Notes: generated by a model from the letters alone, not told the origin. Counted from the stretch's first letter, positions 33,532-42,400 are shown. The stretch: DNA of 64,000 nucleotides from Amycolatopsis tucumanensis (GCF_021654135.1 NZ_JAKGSD010000002.1:203171-267170), one strand, 5' to 3'. Program-made: numbers and translations.

Positions 33532-34607
33532 GGGCTCGTCTCCTCCAGGAACCAGTCGGTGGGCACGACGTGCCCGAGTTCGCGCTGCTCGGCGAGTTTC
33601 AGCGCGCGAGCGCACACGGCGGCGAACTGGATGCCCATGCCGGTGTTGTTGGCGAAGATCGTCACGTCGTCGCGGCGAGCGCGGGCGGGACCGTCCTCGA
33701 GCAGGATGTCGCCGAGCTCCTTGATGTCCTCCCACTTCATCCGCCCGCGCTCCACGGGGCCGAGGATGTCGAACTGCTTGTCGTGGTGGACCTGCTCGCG
33801 GGAGAGCACGACGATCCGGTCCGCGCGGTCGAACGTCGCGTCGTCGAGCTCGCGGCGGGTCGCGGTGCCGTCCGGGGAGGTGATCGCGGTGACGTGGGTG
33901 CCCGGGTCGAGCCAGGCCCCGTCGAAGCACGGGTCCATCGCCGCGGTCGCGCAGGTGACGATCCCGCAGCCCTCGACGGCCTCGCGCGGAGTCTCGGCCG
34001 CGACGATCCGCCGTCCGGTGCGCTCGCTCCAGGTCTTGGCGAACGTCTTGCGGTGCTCGGGGGTCGGGCTGTGGACCCGCACCTCCTCGATGTCCGGCCG
34101 CACCATCAGCAGGCACTCCAGGTGCGCCTCGGCCTGCCACCCCGACCCGAACATGCCCGCCACCCGGACGTCGGCGTTGGACAGTTCCCGGATGCCCAGC
34201 GCGGAGGTGGCGCCCACGCGCATTTTCTGGATGAAGCTGTCGTGCAGGATCGCCAGCGGCTCCAGGGTCTCCATGCTGTAGAGCGTGACCAGCCCGACGT
34301 AGCGGCCGCCGGGCGCGGCCGGGATCAGCCTGCGGCGCTGGACACCGCTGGGCAGGGTCTCCACGCCCGCGATGTCCGAGGTGATGCGCAGGGCCCACAC
34401 ACCGCTGGAGACATTGCCGCCTTCCTGGGACTTGAAGCGGTAGCGGAAGCCGGGGTGGCGCGGGTCCTCGACGGGGAAGTAGGTGTGGTTGCGGGGCCGG
34501 TTCGCGCCCAGGCCCGAGGCGAGCTCGCGGTAGGCGGTCTCCAGCGCACCGATGGTCTCTGCTGGGGTGAGGACCTGCTCGACATCCGCGTTCGACAGTA
34601 TTCTCAT
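33528..34607 (-). CDS. Ornithine cyclodeaminase / mu-crystallin family protein
   Basis: A 359-residue NAD(P)-binding protein. ILHDSFIQKMRVGATSALGI and VAGMFGSGWQAEAHLECLLM (Rossmann GSGxQA) are the family signature, and TCATAAMDPCFDGAWLDPGT follows. Family members are ornithine cyclodeaminase, ketimine reductase, alanine dehydrogenase or EutC of ectoine breakdown. ATGA overlap with the M24-like gene upstream. In this operon it would act on an imine or amino-acid intermediate. Confidence 0.78.
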   Translation of the reverse strand: MRILSNADVEQVLTPAETIGALETAYRELASGLGANRPRNHTYFPVEDPRHPGFRYRFKSQEGGNVSSGVWALRITSDIAGVETLPSGVQRRRLIPAAPGGRYVGLVTLYSMETLEPLAILHDSFIQKMRVGATSALGIRELSNADVRVAGMFGSGWQAEAHLECLLMVRPDIEEVRVHSPTPEHRKTFAKTWSERTGRRIVAAETPREAVEGCGIVTCATAAMDPCFDGAWLDPGTHVTAITSPDGTATRRELDDATFDRADRIVVLSREQVHHDKQFDILGPVERGRMKWEDIKELGDILLEDGPARARRDDVTIFANNTGMGIQFAAVCARALKLAEQRELGHVVPTDWFLEETSP

Positions 34608-35554
34608 GATGCGAGAACTTCCTTTCCGGTCAGGGATTCCGCGCCGGTGGCGGTGACGAGCACGGTGTCGGCCGCCACGGCGTCGCCGCGCTCGACGGCG
34701 ACCACGACCACCTCACCGGCGCCCAGCACGCGGTCGGGCGATCGGCCGAGGTACTCGCCGTCGGTGGACAGGTCGGCGTGGTGCACCACGCGGGCAGGCA
34801 CGTCGCCGGTGCGCACCCCGTCGGCCACGGCGCCCACCGCGGCGCGCAGATCCGCCGCCAGGGCCGGGTCCCGGGCCACGCGCAGCCAGCTGGTGCGGTA
34901 CTGCCCGGTGATCTCGACGGACGTGTCGCTCGCCCGGACGAGCACGTCGGTGAACCCGGCGTCGCGGGCATGGAGTTCGGCGGCGGCGACCCGTTCCCGG
35001 TGGGACAGCCCGCTCACCGTGGCCGCCGACACCGCGCCGGCGAGCGCCGTTCCCGCCTGCCGCAACAGCGTCTTCTCGGCCTCGGACGGCCGCAGGCGGA
35101 ACCGCCGGACCAGGCCGTCGAGCGGACGCACCACCCAGCCGGGAGCCGCGGCGCTGACCTCCTCGATCAGCGGGGCCGGCCACAGGGCGGCGTCGACAAG
35201 GCCGAGCGTGCCGGGCTGCCGGTCGTCGAGGAAACCGCCTACCAGCGCGCCGAACGCCTTGCCGCTGCGCAGCTCGGTGAGGGTCGAGGTGCGCCGCATC
35301 CACGGATGCACTCGCGGCGACAGCTTCGTCAGCAGCGCGGGGTCGCCGTCGGCGGGGATCGCGAGCATCCCCTCGTTCCAGTAGATGCACAGGTTCGTCA
35401 GGTAGGCGATGTCGTCGGAGCGGTGCACGTCGCCGTAGCAGAGCGCGACCTCGACGCCCTCCGCGGTCAGCTGCTCGCGCACTGCGCCGATGCGTTGGCG
35501 CCACTCGGTTTCCGGGATCTCCCCCGGATCGCGGACGACGAGACCTCGCTTCAT
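34604..35554 (-). CDS. Creatinase-fold (M24-like) protein, shortened and metal-ligand-poor
   Basis: A 316-residue relative of the M24 'pita-bread' family: a creatinase-type N-terminal domain (EGVEVALCYGDVHRSDDIAY, then YLTNLCIYWNEGM) and a reduced C-terminal domain (LSHRERVAAAELHARDAGFT). The Asp-Asp-His-Glu-Glu metal set is not found, and it is about 60-80 residues shorter than typical members. It probably forms a complex with the adjacent M24 protein rather than acting as a peptidase. TGATG overlap with that gene. Confidence 0.65.
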   Translation of the reverse strand: MKRGLVVRDPGEIPETEWRQRIGAVREQLTAEGVEVALCYGDVHRSDDIAYLTNLCIYWNEGMLAIPADGDPALLTKLSPRVHPWMRRTSTLTELRSGKAFGALVGGFLDDRQPGTLGLVDAALWPAPLIEEVSAAAPGWVVRPLDGLVRRFRLRPSEAEKTLLRQAGTALAGAVSAATVSGLSHRERVAAAELHARDAGFTDVLVRASDTSVEITGQYRTSWLRVARDPALAADLRAAVGAVADGVRTGDVPARVVHHADLSTDGEYLGRSPDRVLGAGEVVVVAVERGDAVAADTVLVTATGAESLTGKEVLAS

Positions 35555-36687
35555 CAGGCGTTCACCTCGTTGGTTTGGAAGAGCTTGCGCTCGGTTTCGA
35601 CCAGGACCTCGCAGCCGTCCGCGGTGACGCGGACGGGATCGCCGAGCACGTGGTAGCCGGCGATCGGCGTGTAGGTGTTGGGGTGGATGATGAACACCGA
35701 GTTCTCCGGCAGTACGGTGTGGTTGCCCTCGATGATCGGCGTTTCGTCCATGTGCAGCCCGTGCCCGTGCCCGCGCACCCGCGTGTACTGGCTGGTGCAG
35801 TACTCGCCGTAGCCGTGCCGCCGGAACACGTCGTTCTGCGCCACCGCGACCTCGTGCGCGGTGACGCCGGGCTTGACGACCGCCATCCCGGCGTCGACCG
35901 CTTCGTTGAACAGGTCGAACGACCGCTTCTGCGCGTCGCTGGCGGTCCCGACGACCGCGGACCGGCAGATCTGCAGCCAGTACCCGTCCATCTGGGGGGT
36001 GAGCTCGGTGCGCACCATGTCGCCGTCCTCCAGCCGGCGGTCCGAGGGCGGTGTCATGCCGCGCACCTCGTCCTTGCCGGAGGCGATGAGCATGAAGTTG
36101 TCCTCGGCGCCGAGCCGTTTGATCTCGGCCTCCACCGCGGCCACCACCCGGTACTCGGGCAGGCCGGGTTCGAGCACGTCGACGAACGCCTGCCACCCCG
36201 CGGCGCACACCTTCGCGCTGCGCCGCATGCGGGCCAGTTCCCACTCGCTCTTCACCAGGCGCGCCTGGTCGAGCAACGCCGTCGCCGACACGATCTCCGC
36301 GGCCGGGAGCGCTTCCCGGACGAGGTCGAGCAGCATCGAGGGCAGCAGCTCGTAGTGGGCGATGCCGATCCGCCGCGCGCGGCTGTCGCCGAGCCGGGTG
36401 CGGAACTCGCCCGGCTCGGCCGGGTCGAGGAAGTGCGCGTCGGTGACCCAGCCGCGGCCCGCGATCTCCGCCACGTCCTGCCGCCGCGTCGAGTACGCGC
36501 TCGCCTCGCCGGTGGCGGGCAGTGCGACGAACGCGGCGCTGCCGGTCACCCTGGCGTCGGACAGGTACCGCACGTTCTCCCGGCGCCAGCCCGGTCCGAA
36601 TGCGAGCAGCAGGTCCAGGCCCGTCTCGGCCATGGCGTCCCGCACCTTGCGGTGACGCAGGTCCCGCTCTTGTTCATCGGTCGTCAT
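35554..36687 (-). CDS. M24-family creatinase-like hydrolase
   Basis: A 377-residue protein with an N-terminal creatinase domain (MAETGLDLLLAFGPGWRREN) and a C-terminal M24 domain (VKSEWELARMRRSAKVCAAG, then GHGHGLHMDETPIIEG). Of the five M24 metal ligands only the His is conserved; the others are changed (ELTPQMDGYW, WLQICRS, FIIHPNTYTP, HVLGDPV). Metal-free hydrolysis with an active-site His is known for creatinase, so a C-N hydrolase acting on a small metabolite (creatinase, or ectoine hydrolase EutD/DoeA type) is more likely than a proline peptidase. First enzyme after the MFS transporter. Confidence 0.75.
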   Translation of the reverse strand: MTTDEQERDLRHRKVRDAMAETGLDLLLAFGPGWRRENVRYLSDARVTGSAAFVALPATGEASAYSTRRQDVAEIAGRGWVTDAHFLDPAEPGEFRTRLGDSRARRIGIAHYELLPSMLLDLVREALPAAEIVSATALLDQARLVKSEWELARMRRSAKVCAAGWQAFVDVLEPGLPEYRVVAAVEAEIKRLGAEDNFMLIASGKDEVRGMTPPSDRRLEDGDMVRTELTPQMDGYWLQICRSAVVGTASDAQKRSFDLFNEAVDAGMAVVKPGVTAHEVAVAQNDVFRRHGYGEYCTSQYTRVRGHGHGLHMDETPIIEGNHTVLPENSVFIIHPNTYTPIAGYHVLGDPVRVTADGCEVLVETERKLFQTNEVNA

Positions 36688-36695
36688 TCGTTCCC

Positions 36696-38093
36696 CTATT
36701 CCACAGTGGTCGGTGCGGGCCGGTGACTGGGCCGGTCCGGAGTGGACAGTTCGGCGGCGATCTCCTCGACGCTCTTGCCGCGGGTCTCCAGGGTCCCGAT
36801 CAGCCCGGCGAGGGCCGCGATGCCGGAGAGGACGGCGAAGAGCACGAAGAAGACGTAGGAGGAGGCGTGCCAGGAGAGCACGAACCCCACGGTGACCGGC
36901 ATGAGCAGCCCGCCGACCTTCTGCCAGGCGGCCGCCCAGCCGAGGCCGGTGGCGCGGTTCGCCGTCGGGTAGAGCTCGCTGGCGTAGACGAACAGCGTGC
37001 TGCCGGCGATGCCGCTGCCGAAGAACGTGGCGAGCGCACCGGTCAGCACCACGGCGGCCGTCCCCTGCACCGCGCCCCACACCAGGCACAGCGCCCCGCT
37101 GACCAGGAACGCCGGCGCCAGGGCCCAGCGGCGGCCGATGTGGTTGACGAGCTGTCCCGCGATGACGGCGCCGGCGACTCCGGAGGCGGTGATGATGCCC
37201 GTGTAGGCGAAGCTCGACAACAGGCCGATGCCGCGGGACTTCAGCACGGTGGGCAACCAGGTGGACAGTCCGTAGAGGAACGCTCCGGCGCACACCTCCA
37301 TCACCCAGAGCGTGATCGTGAAGCGCAGGTACCTGCCGCGCACCAGGTTGCGCACCGAGCCCGTGGGCTCGCGCCGCACCGCGGAAGCGGGTTCGGCGGC
37401 GCCCGTCCCCACCGGGGCGCCGGTGAGCAGGTCGACGATCCGCCCGGCCTGCTCCCGGCGTCCGCGGGAGAGCAGGTACCGCACGGATTCCGGCAGCGTG
37501 AGCGCCACCAGCGCGGCGATCAGCACGGGGATCGCGCCGACGAAGAACATCGAGCGCCAGCCCAGCGCGGGCACGATGCCGACGGCCACCGCGGAGGCGA
37601 CCGGCAGCCCGATGAGCCAGGCGGCCGTGGCGAGGGTGACCATCGGGCCGCGCCGGCGGATGGGCACGAACTCCGCGATGTAGGGCAGGACGATGGCGAT
37701 CTCGGCGCCCAGCCCGACGCCCTGGACGGTCCGGGCGGCCACGAGCACCGGGTAGCTCCAGGCGACGGCCGCCAGCAGCGAGAAACCGCCGAACACGAGG
37801 ATCGCGCAGGCGAGCGGGTACCGGCGGCCGAGCCGGTCGGAGGCGATGCCGGCGACCGCGGCGCCGACCAGCATGCCCGCGAACAGCGCCGAGCTGAGCG
37901 CACCGGCCTCGCCGCTGGTGAGCGCGAAAGCCGCGATCACGCCCGGCAGGACGAAACCGGTGAGGTTGATGGTGAATCCGTCGAAGAAATGACCCGCGAT
38001 CGCGGTCAGGTAGATCCGCGTGTGCTGCGGGGTGAACGCGGCGTGGTCCAGGCGGTGGAGCAACTGCGCGTCCGTACTGCCTGATCTGGGCAT
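36696..38093 (-). CDS. MFS transporter of the 30-38 kb operon
   Basis: A 465-residue major facilitator with 12 helices; GIASDRLGRRYPLACA after helix 2 and YIAEFVPIRRRGPM place it in the metabolite:H+ symporter/aromatic-acid branch. ATG at 38093 (complement of 38091-38093) is followed 8 bp after its stop by the M24 gene, so transport and the presumed first hydrolysis are cotranscribed. It should import the substrate of this operon, which is unknown. Confidence 0.78.
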   Translation of the reverse strand: MPRSGSTDAQLLHRLDHAAFTPQHTRIYLTAIAGHFFDGFTINLTGFVLPGVIAAFALTSGEAGALSSALFAGMLVGAAVAGIASDRLGRRYPLACAILVFGGFSLLAAVAWSYPVLVAARTVQGVGLGAEIAIVLPYIAEFVPIRRRGPMVTLATAAWLIGLPVASAVAVGIVPALGWRSMFFVGAIPVLIAALVALTLPESVRYLLSRGRREQAGRIVDLLTGAPVGTGAAEPASAVRREPTGSVRNLVRGRYLRFTITLWVMEVCAGAFLYGLSTWLPTVLKSRGIGLLSSFAYTGIITASGVAGAVIAGQLVNHIGRRWALAPAFLVSGALCLVWGAVQGTAAVVLTGALATFFGSGIAGSTLFVYASELYPTANRATGLGWAAAWQKVGGLLMPVTVGFVLSWHASSYVFFVLFAVLSGIAALAGLIGTLETRGKSVEEIAAELSTPDRPSHRPAPTTVE

Positions 38094-38165
38094 GGGTGGA
38101 CACCTCTCTGTGTACGAACACCCTTGATTCACGGCCCGCGACGAGCGGGCCGGCGCGCCCGGCCG

Positions 38166-38639
38166 TCAGCGGTCGTCGAGACGGCTTTCGGTCTCGGTGT
38201 AGATGCGGTGCATGACGGTGAGCAGATCGTCCTTGATCCGCTCGTCCAGCCCCGCGGTCAGCTCGGCGCTGAACTTCTCCAGCGCCAGCCGGCCGGCCTC
38301 CTGCGCTTCGCGCCCCTCCGGGGTGAGCGCGAGCGCCATGGTCCGCCGGTCGGCCGCCTTCGTCTCGCGGGTGAGGAGGCCCTGCTTGACCAGCTTGTTG
38401 ACGCTTTCCGACATGGTGGGCGGGTTGCGGTGGGCCAGGCGGCACAGCGCCATCAGCGACGTGTGGCCCGCGCCCACCCGGGTCAGGATCCGGTACTGCC
38501 GGATCGTCAGGGGCACGTCCAGTCCGGCGAGGATCTCGGTCTGCAACCGGGTCAGACGGCCGGCGAACGAGAGCAGCACCTCGTCGAAGGACTGCCCGGC
38601 CATGCTGTCCGGCGCGGGCCGGTCGGTTTCGTCGCTCAC
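38166..38639 (-). CDS. MarR-family transcriptional regulator
   Basis: A 157-residue MarR protein: PLTIRQYRILTRVGAG, then LCRLAHRNPPTMSESVNKLV and the wing ETKAADRRTMALALTPEGRE. GTG at 38639 is the best start; GTG 38648 and ATG 38603 are alternatives. It precedes the MFS gene by 72 bp on the same strand and probably controls the operon and itself through the dyad just upstream. Confidence 0.8.
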   Translation of the reverse strand: MSDETDRPAPDSMAGQSFDEVLLSFAGRLTRLQTEILAGLDVPLTIRQYRILTRVGAGHTSLMALCRLAHRNPPTMSESVNKLVKQGLLTRETKAADRRTMALALTPEGREAQEAGRLALEKFSAELTAGLDERIKDDLLTVMHRIYTETESRLDDR

Positions 38640-38655
38640 TTCGCCCACCAAACTG

Positions 38656-38668
38656 TTCGGTACCCGAA
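38656..38668. promoter_or_regulatory. 13-bp dyad upstream of the MarR gene
   Basis: TTCGG-TAC-CCGAA is a perfect 5-3-5 inverted repeat 16 bp upstream of the GTG start. Its position over the likely promoter fits autorepression by MarR. Confidence 0.4.
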
Positions 38669-38884
38669 ATGTTGTCGTAGCTGAAGGTACCCGGCGCGGG
38701 CCGCCGAAGACAAGAGCCAAAAAGCCGCGAGCAGTCCGGGACTCCGCACCGCCGGGTCTGGTCGCCCTCGCGGTCACCGCCGGCACCGTCCTTTCCCGAC
38801 ACGACGCCGGCCGGGCATAGCGGCACCACCTCCGGGGTACCCCCGATCGAGTGATGGTCGGGGGGTGGATGAGGAGGCGCATCG

Positions 38885-39721
38885 ATGACGAGCAGTGCGG
38901 CGACGAACAGAACCACGGGCCGTCCGGCGCGGGTGAGAGGCCGTTCCGCGGCGCAGGCCGCCGGGCGCGCGGGCATGGTCTGCTGGGGTCTGGTCCACCT
39001 GGTGGTCGCCTACCTGGCGATCCGCGTCGCGGCGGGGGACGGTGGCAAGGAGGCCGACCAGAAGGGCGCGCTGCAGGAGGTCGGGTCCACCGCGGCCGGC
39101 CAGGTGGTGCTGTGGGTGCTCGCGATCGGGCTGATCGCGTTCGGGGTGTGGCAGTTCATGATGGCCGCCCGCGGCTACACGTGGGTGCCGAAGCGGGGCA
39201 AGCGGATGCGCAAGCGCGCCGGGTCCGCGGCGCGGGGTGTGGTGGTCCTTGCGCTGGCCTACACCGCGATCCGGCTCGCCACCGGCAGCGGCTCGGCCGG
39301 CGGCAACCAGCCGCAGCAGGAGTTCACCGCGCGGCTGCTCCAGCTGCCCGCCGGGCAGGCGCTCGTCGCGGTCGCCGGGGCGGCGGTGGTCGCGGTCGGC
39401 GTCGCCGCGGCGGTCAAGGGGTTCAAGCGCAGCTTCCTCAAGGACCTGGACCTGCCGGACCTGCCGACGGGCACCCGCAAGTGGGTCGAGTGGCTCGGCT
39501 CGGCGGGCTACGTCGCCAAGGGCGTGGTGTACGCGATCATCGGCGGCCTGCTCGGGTACGCCGCGCTGCGCTCGGACGCCGGCCAGGCGGGCGGGGTCGA
39601 CAAAGCGCTCCGCACGCTCGCGGCCCAGCCCTACGGCGTCGTGCTGCTGGCCATGGTGGCGATCGGGCTGGCGGCGTTCGGCATCTACTGCTTCGCCGCG
39701 GCGCGCGCACACAAGAGCTGA
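38885..39721 (+). CDS. DUF1206 membrane protein
   Basis: A 278-residue protein of three tandem repeats, each with two helices: repeat 1 from AGRAGMVCWGLVHLVVAYLA, repeat 2 from AARGVVVLALAYTAIRLATG, repeat 3 from SAGYVAKGVVYAIIGGLLGY. This is the DUF1206 arrangement common in actinobacteria. Length is normal. Role unknown; it may sit in the cytoplasmic membrane in a stress response. It is followed after 23 bp by a small conserved gene. Confidence 0.8.
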   Translation: MTSSAATNRTTGRPARVRGRSAAQAAGRAGMVCWGLVHLVVAYLAIRVAAGDGGKEADQKGALQEVGSTAAGQVVLWVLAIGLIAFGVWQFMMAARGYTWVPKRGKRMRKRAGSAARGVVVLALAYTAIRLATGSGSAGGNQPQQEFTARLLQLPAGQALVAVAGAAVVAVGVAAAVKGFKRSFLKDLDLPDLPTGTRKWVEWLGSAGYVAKGVVYAIIGGLLGYAALRSDAGQAGGVDKALRTLAAQPYGVVLLAMVAIGLAAFGIYCFAAARAHKS

Positions 39722-39744
39722 GCCTTCTGGCTAAGCTGACGCCC

Positions 39745-40137
39745 GTGACCATCTGGACGGACGTCATCAACTACGTACGCATCCGGTACGAGGTGCTGGA
39801 GGAGAGCGAGCACTGGCTGCGCTTCCGCCTGGACACCGACGGCGGCCGCACCCAGCAGGTCACCGTGCACCACCTGCCCGACGTCGACGGCGCCGAGTGG
39901 GCCGAGATCTCCTCGGCCGTCGGCTGGGCCGACAAGATCGACCTGCGCCGCCTGCTCGAACTGGCCGGCGGCTCGTCGGTCGGCGGCGCCGCGATCGTGG
40001 ACGGGGTGGCGCTCATCAAGCACACCGTGCCGCTGACGTCGCTGCACCTGCGGGAGGAGTTCGAGCGGCCGCTGCTGTCGGTCGTCGCGCAGGCGGACAC
40101 GTTCGAGAAGGAACTGTCCACCGGCGACGAGTTCTGA
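39745..40137 (+). CDS. Conserved hypothetical protein (YbjN-like fold possible)
   Basis: A 130-residue soluble protein from GTG at 39745: VTIWTDVINYVRIRYEVLEE, a beta-rich middle (WLRFRLDTDGGRTQQVTVHH) and an acidic C-terminus. The alternating helix, sheet, helix pattern recalls small YbjN or secretion-chaperone-like proteins of actinobacteria, but I cannot name the family with certainty. The gene ends 3 bp before the stop of the convergent flavoprotein gene. Confidence 0.6.
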   Translation: MTIWTDVINYVRIRYEVLEESEHWLRFRLDTDGGRTQQVTVHHLPDVDGAEWAEISSAVGWADKIDLRRLLELAGGSSVGGAAIVDGVALIKHTVPLTSLHLREEFERPLLSVVAQADTFEKELSTGDEF

Positions 40138-40140
40138 CCC

Positions 40141-41271
40141 TCACTCCCCCAGCGCCAGCCGCACCGCCCGCAACGCGCTGGTGAACGACACCTCGCTGAG
40201 CACCCCCGGCGCCGCCACCTGGTCCCCCACCAGGAACACCCCGTCGCCGCGCGCGATCGCGGGCCGGTCGCGCCAGCTCGTCCCCGGCGGGTCGACCGCA
40301 CCGGTGCGGCCCGCGGCCACGGCGGTGCGCGTCCAGGTGGTCCGCTCGCGCCAGCCGGGGTAGCCGAGGTCGAGCAGGTGGTGCGCCCGCGCGAGCCCGT
40401 CGGACTTGCCCTCGCCGGGCGCGATCGGGATCTGCGCCTGGACCAGCTGCTCCCCCTCGGGGGCGAGCGTGCGGTCCTGCGCGGTGAACCGCTCCACCCA
40501 GCCCGGCGCGTCCAGGTCCGACACCGCGAACGCGTCGCCCCGCCGGGTCCGGACCGCCACGTCGACCAGCGTCGTCCGCCCGCTCGGCCAGCGCAGGCCG
40601 TCGTCGCCGAGCAGGGTGCGGGCGGCGTCGAGCGAGGTCGCCACGATCACCGGGCCGCCGGTGGGCAGGGTGTCGACGCGTGATCCGGTTTCGATCTTCA
40701 CGCCGAGCTCGGCCGCCAGCGCGCCCATCCGGTCCAGGACCGCGCCCCAGCCGCCGCGAGCGTAGTGCGCTTCGGGCGGGAACTTCCCGGCCCGGTGCAG
40801 CCGCTCCTGGGTGAAAGCGGCCGACAGCGACCCGGGGTCGTGGTGGAACGTCGCCACGGCCACGTAGTTCGCGGCGACCCGGGCAGTCCGCTCATCGGCC
40901 AGCGCGCTCGCCCAGGTGAAGAAGTCCTGGTCGGACGGCGCTTCCCGGCGCAGCACCTGCCGGAGCATCCCCAGTGGTGGCAGCCGCCGCAGCCGGCCCT
41001 CGTGGTGGTAGCGCAGCCGCAGCCCCTCGGCGGGCGGGATGGGCGCGAGCGGGCGGAGCAGCTTGCGCCGGTCGAGCCACTTCCAGTGCGGGCCGCCCCG
41101 GTAGAACGCGTGCGGCCCCTCGTTGACGCGGTAGGGCGGCGCGGCGGTGCGCCCGCGGCCGCCGAGTTCGCGGTGCGCTTCGTGCAGCACGACGCGCGCG
41201 CCGCCTTCCGCCGCGGCGATGGCGGCCGTGAGCCCGCCGGTCCCGCCGCCGATGATCGTCACCTCGACCAT
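40141..41271 (-). CDS. Phytoene-desaturase-like FAD/NAD(P)-binding oxidoreductase
   Basis: A 376-residue flavoprotein: VTIIGGGTGGLTAAIAAAEG binds FAD and HEAHRELGGRGRTAAPPYRV is the family's second motif; AHYARGGWGAVLDRMGALAA and the C-terminal GVFLVGDQVAAPGVLSEVSF follow. It belongs to the crtI/amine-oxidase superfamily, but there are no carotenoid genes nearby. The substrate is unknown. Confidence 0.72.
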   Translation of the reverse strand: MVEVTIIGGGTGGLTAAIAAAEGGARVVLHEAHRELGGRGRTAAPPYRVNEGPHAFYRGGPHWKWLDRRKLLRPLAPIPPAEGLRLRYHHEGRLRRLPPLGMLRQVLRREAPSDQDFFTWASALADERTARVAANYVAVATFHHDPGSLSAAFTQERLHRAGKFPPEAHYARGGWGAVLDRMGALAAELGVKIETGSRVDTLPTGGPVIVATSLDAARTLLGDDGLRWPSGRTTLVDVAVRTRRGDAFAVSDLDAPGWVERFTAQDRTLAPEGEQLVQAQIPIAPGEGKSDGLARAHHLLDLGYPGWRERTTWTRTAVAAGRTGAVDPPGTSWRDRPAIARGDGVFLVGDQVAAPGVLSEVSFTSALRAVRLALGE

Positions 41272-41336
41272 GGGTCCCTCCCCGGGAAATCAGTGATCGT
41301 TTCCCGGACGAGACGGCGGCGGCGGATGTGACAGCG

Positions 41337-41930
41337 CTACCCGGCGGTGATCTCGGCGGCGGTGCGGCAACCTGCGGTGGCGAGGTCGAGGTTGGCCAGC
41401 GAGGCCAGGTGCACGGTTTCGTCGGCGGCGGCCACGCAGTCGCTCACCGGGTGGACGACGAACCCGAGGTCGGTGGCGTGGCGCGCGGTCTGCTCGACGG
41501 TCAGGTTGGTGGCCACCCCGGTGACGTACAGGGTGGTGATGCCGGCGTCGCCGAGGCGGGCGGCGAGGTCGTTGCCGGCGAGCCCGGAGAGCTTCTGGTT
41601 GTCGGCGACGTGGTCGGGCTTGGCGAGGTGGGTCATTTCGGGGATGAGCTGGGTGCCCGCGGCGCCGGGCCGGAACTGCTCCTGCGCCTGGCCGACGGCG
41701 GTCATGAACGCGGTGTTGCGCACGAGCCTGCCCTCGTCCTCGGGGATCGTGAAGCGGGTGAAGTAGATGGGGATGCCGGCGCCGGCGGCCCACTCGTGGA
41801 ACCGGACCGCGCGGCCGACGACCCCGCTGCGCTCGACGGGCGCGGCGAGCATGCCGCCGAAGAAGCCCTCCGGTTTGATGACGTTGACCTGCCAGTGCAG
41901 GGCGAGCACGGCGCTGTGTTCGACGGTCAT
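41337..41930 (-). CDS. Isochorismatase-fold protein without the catalytic Asp and Cys
   Basis: A 197-residue isochorismatase-fold protein. The first strand reads LALHWQVNVI where active enzymes have the Asp (D-x-Q), and the nucleophile region reads VTGVATNLTVEQTARHA with Thr where Cys is expected. The Lys (NQKLSGLAG) is kept. A branch of actinobacterial homologues with HxQ and AT/AS at these sites seems to exist, so this is probably a subfamily trait with changed or no hydrolase activity. Not an active maleamate or nicotinamide amidase by motif. Confidence 0.65.
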   Translation of the reverse strand: MTVEHSAVLALHWQVNVIKPEGFFGGMLAAPVERSGVVGRAVRFHEWAAGAGIPIYFTRFTIPEDEGRLVRNTAFMTAVGQAQEQFRPGAAGTQLIPEMTHLAKPDHVADNQKLSGLAGNDLAARLGDAGITTLYVTGVATNLTVEQTARHATDLGFVVHPVSDCVAAADETVHLASLANLDLATAGCRTAAEITAG

Positions 41931-41993
41931 CTCCCGAGCCTATCGGCGGCCTACAGTGGGAGGCAGAAGTTTCTGCGGGGAAGGGAGCAGGCC

Positions 41994-42371
41994 ATGGCCG
42001 TCCAGCTCAACCACACGATCGTCGAGGCCCGCGACCGGGAGGCGACGGCGAAGTTCCTGACGGAGATCCTCGGGCTGCCGGATCCGGTGCCGTACGGCCC
42101 GTTCCTGGTGGTGCAGACCTCGAACGAGGTGTCGCTGGACGTGGTCGGCACCGACGGGCCGGTGCACCCCCAGCACTACGCCTTCCTGGTGAGCGACGCG
42201 GAGTTCGACAGCATCTTCGAGCGGATCACCTCGCGCGGGCTGGAGTACTGGGCGGACCCGTTCGGCCGGGAGCCGGGCCGCATCAACCACCACGACGGCG
42301 GGCGCGGCGTGTACTGGAACGACCCGAACGGGCACCGGCTGGAGATCATCACCAAGCCGTACGGGGGCTGA
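41994..42371 (+). CDS. VOC-family (glyoxalase/dioxygenase fold) protein
   Basis: A 125-residue VOC protein: NHTIVEARDREATAKFLTEI, His in PQHYAFLVSDAEFDSI and the C-terminal GVYWNDPNGHRLEIITKPYG with the Glu metal ligand. These proteins are metal lyases, isomerases, dioxygenases or antibiotic binders. ATG at 41994 follows GGAAGGGAGCAGGCC. Activity not predictable. Confidence 0.78.
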   Translation: MAVQLNHTIVEARDREATAKFLTEILGLPDPVPYGPFLVVQTSNEVSLDVVGTDGPVHPQHYAFLVSDAEFDSIFERITSRGLEYWADPFGREPGRINHHDGGRGVYWNDPNGHRLEIITKPYGG

Positions 42372-42400
42372 CCGCGCGCCGGGTCTGCGACGATGGCCGC

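Noticed and set aside
36696..36712. CCACTGTGGAAT, similar to the candidate IclR motif
   Set aside because: It encodes the C-terminal residues of the MFS transporter and is not upstream of an IclR-linked gene; chance.
36688..38976. N-terminal extension of the M24 gene to over 1100 residues
   Set aside because: The extension is antisense-like, Arg/Pro-rich low-quality protein covering the MFS gene; the M24 domain starts at MTTDEQE (36687).
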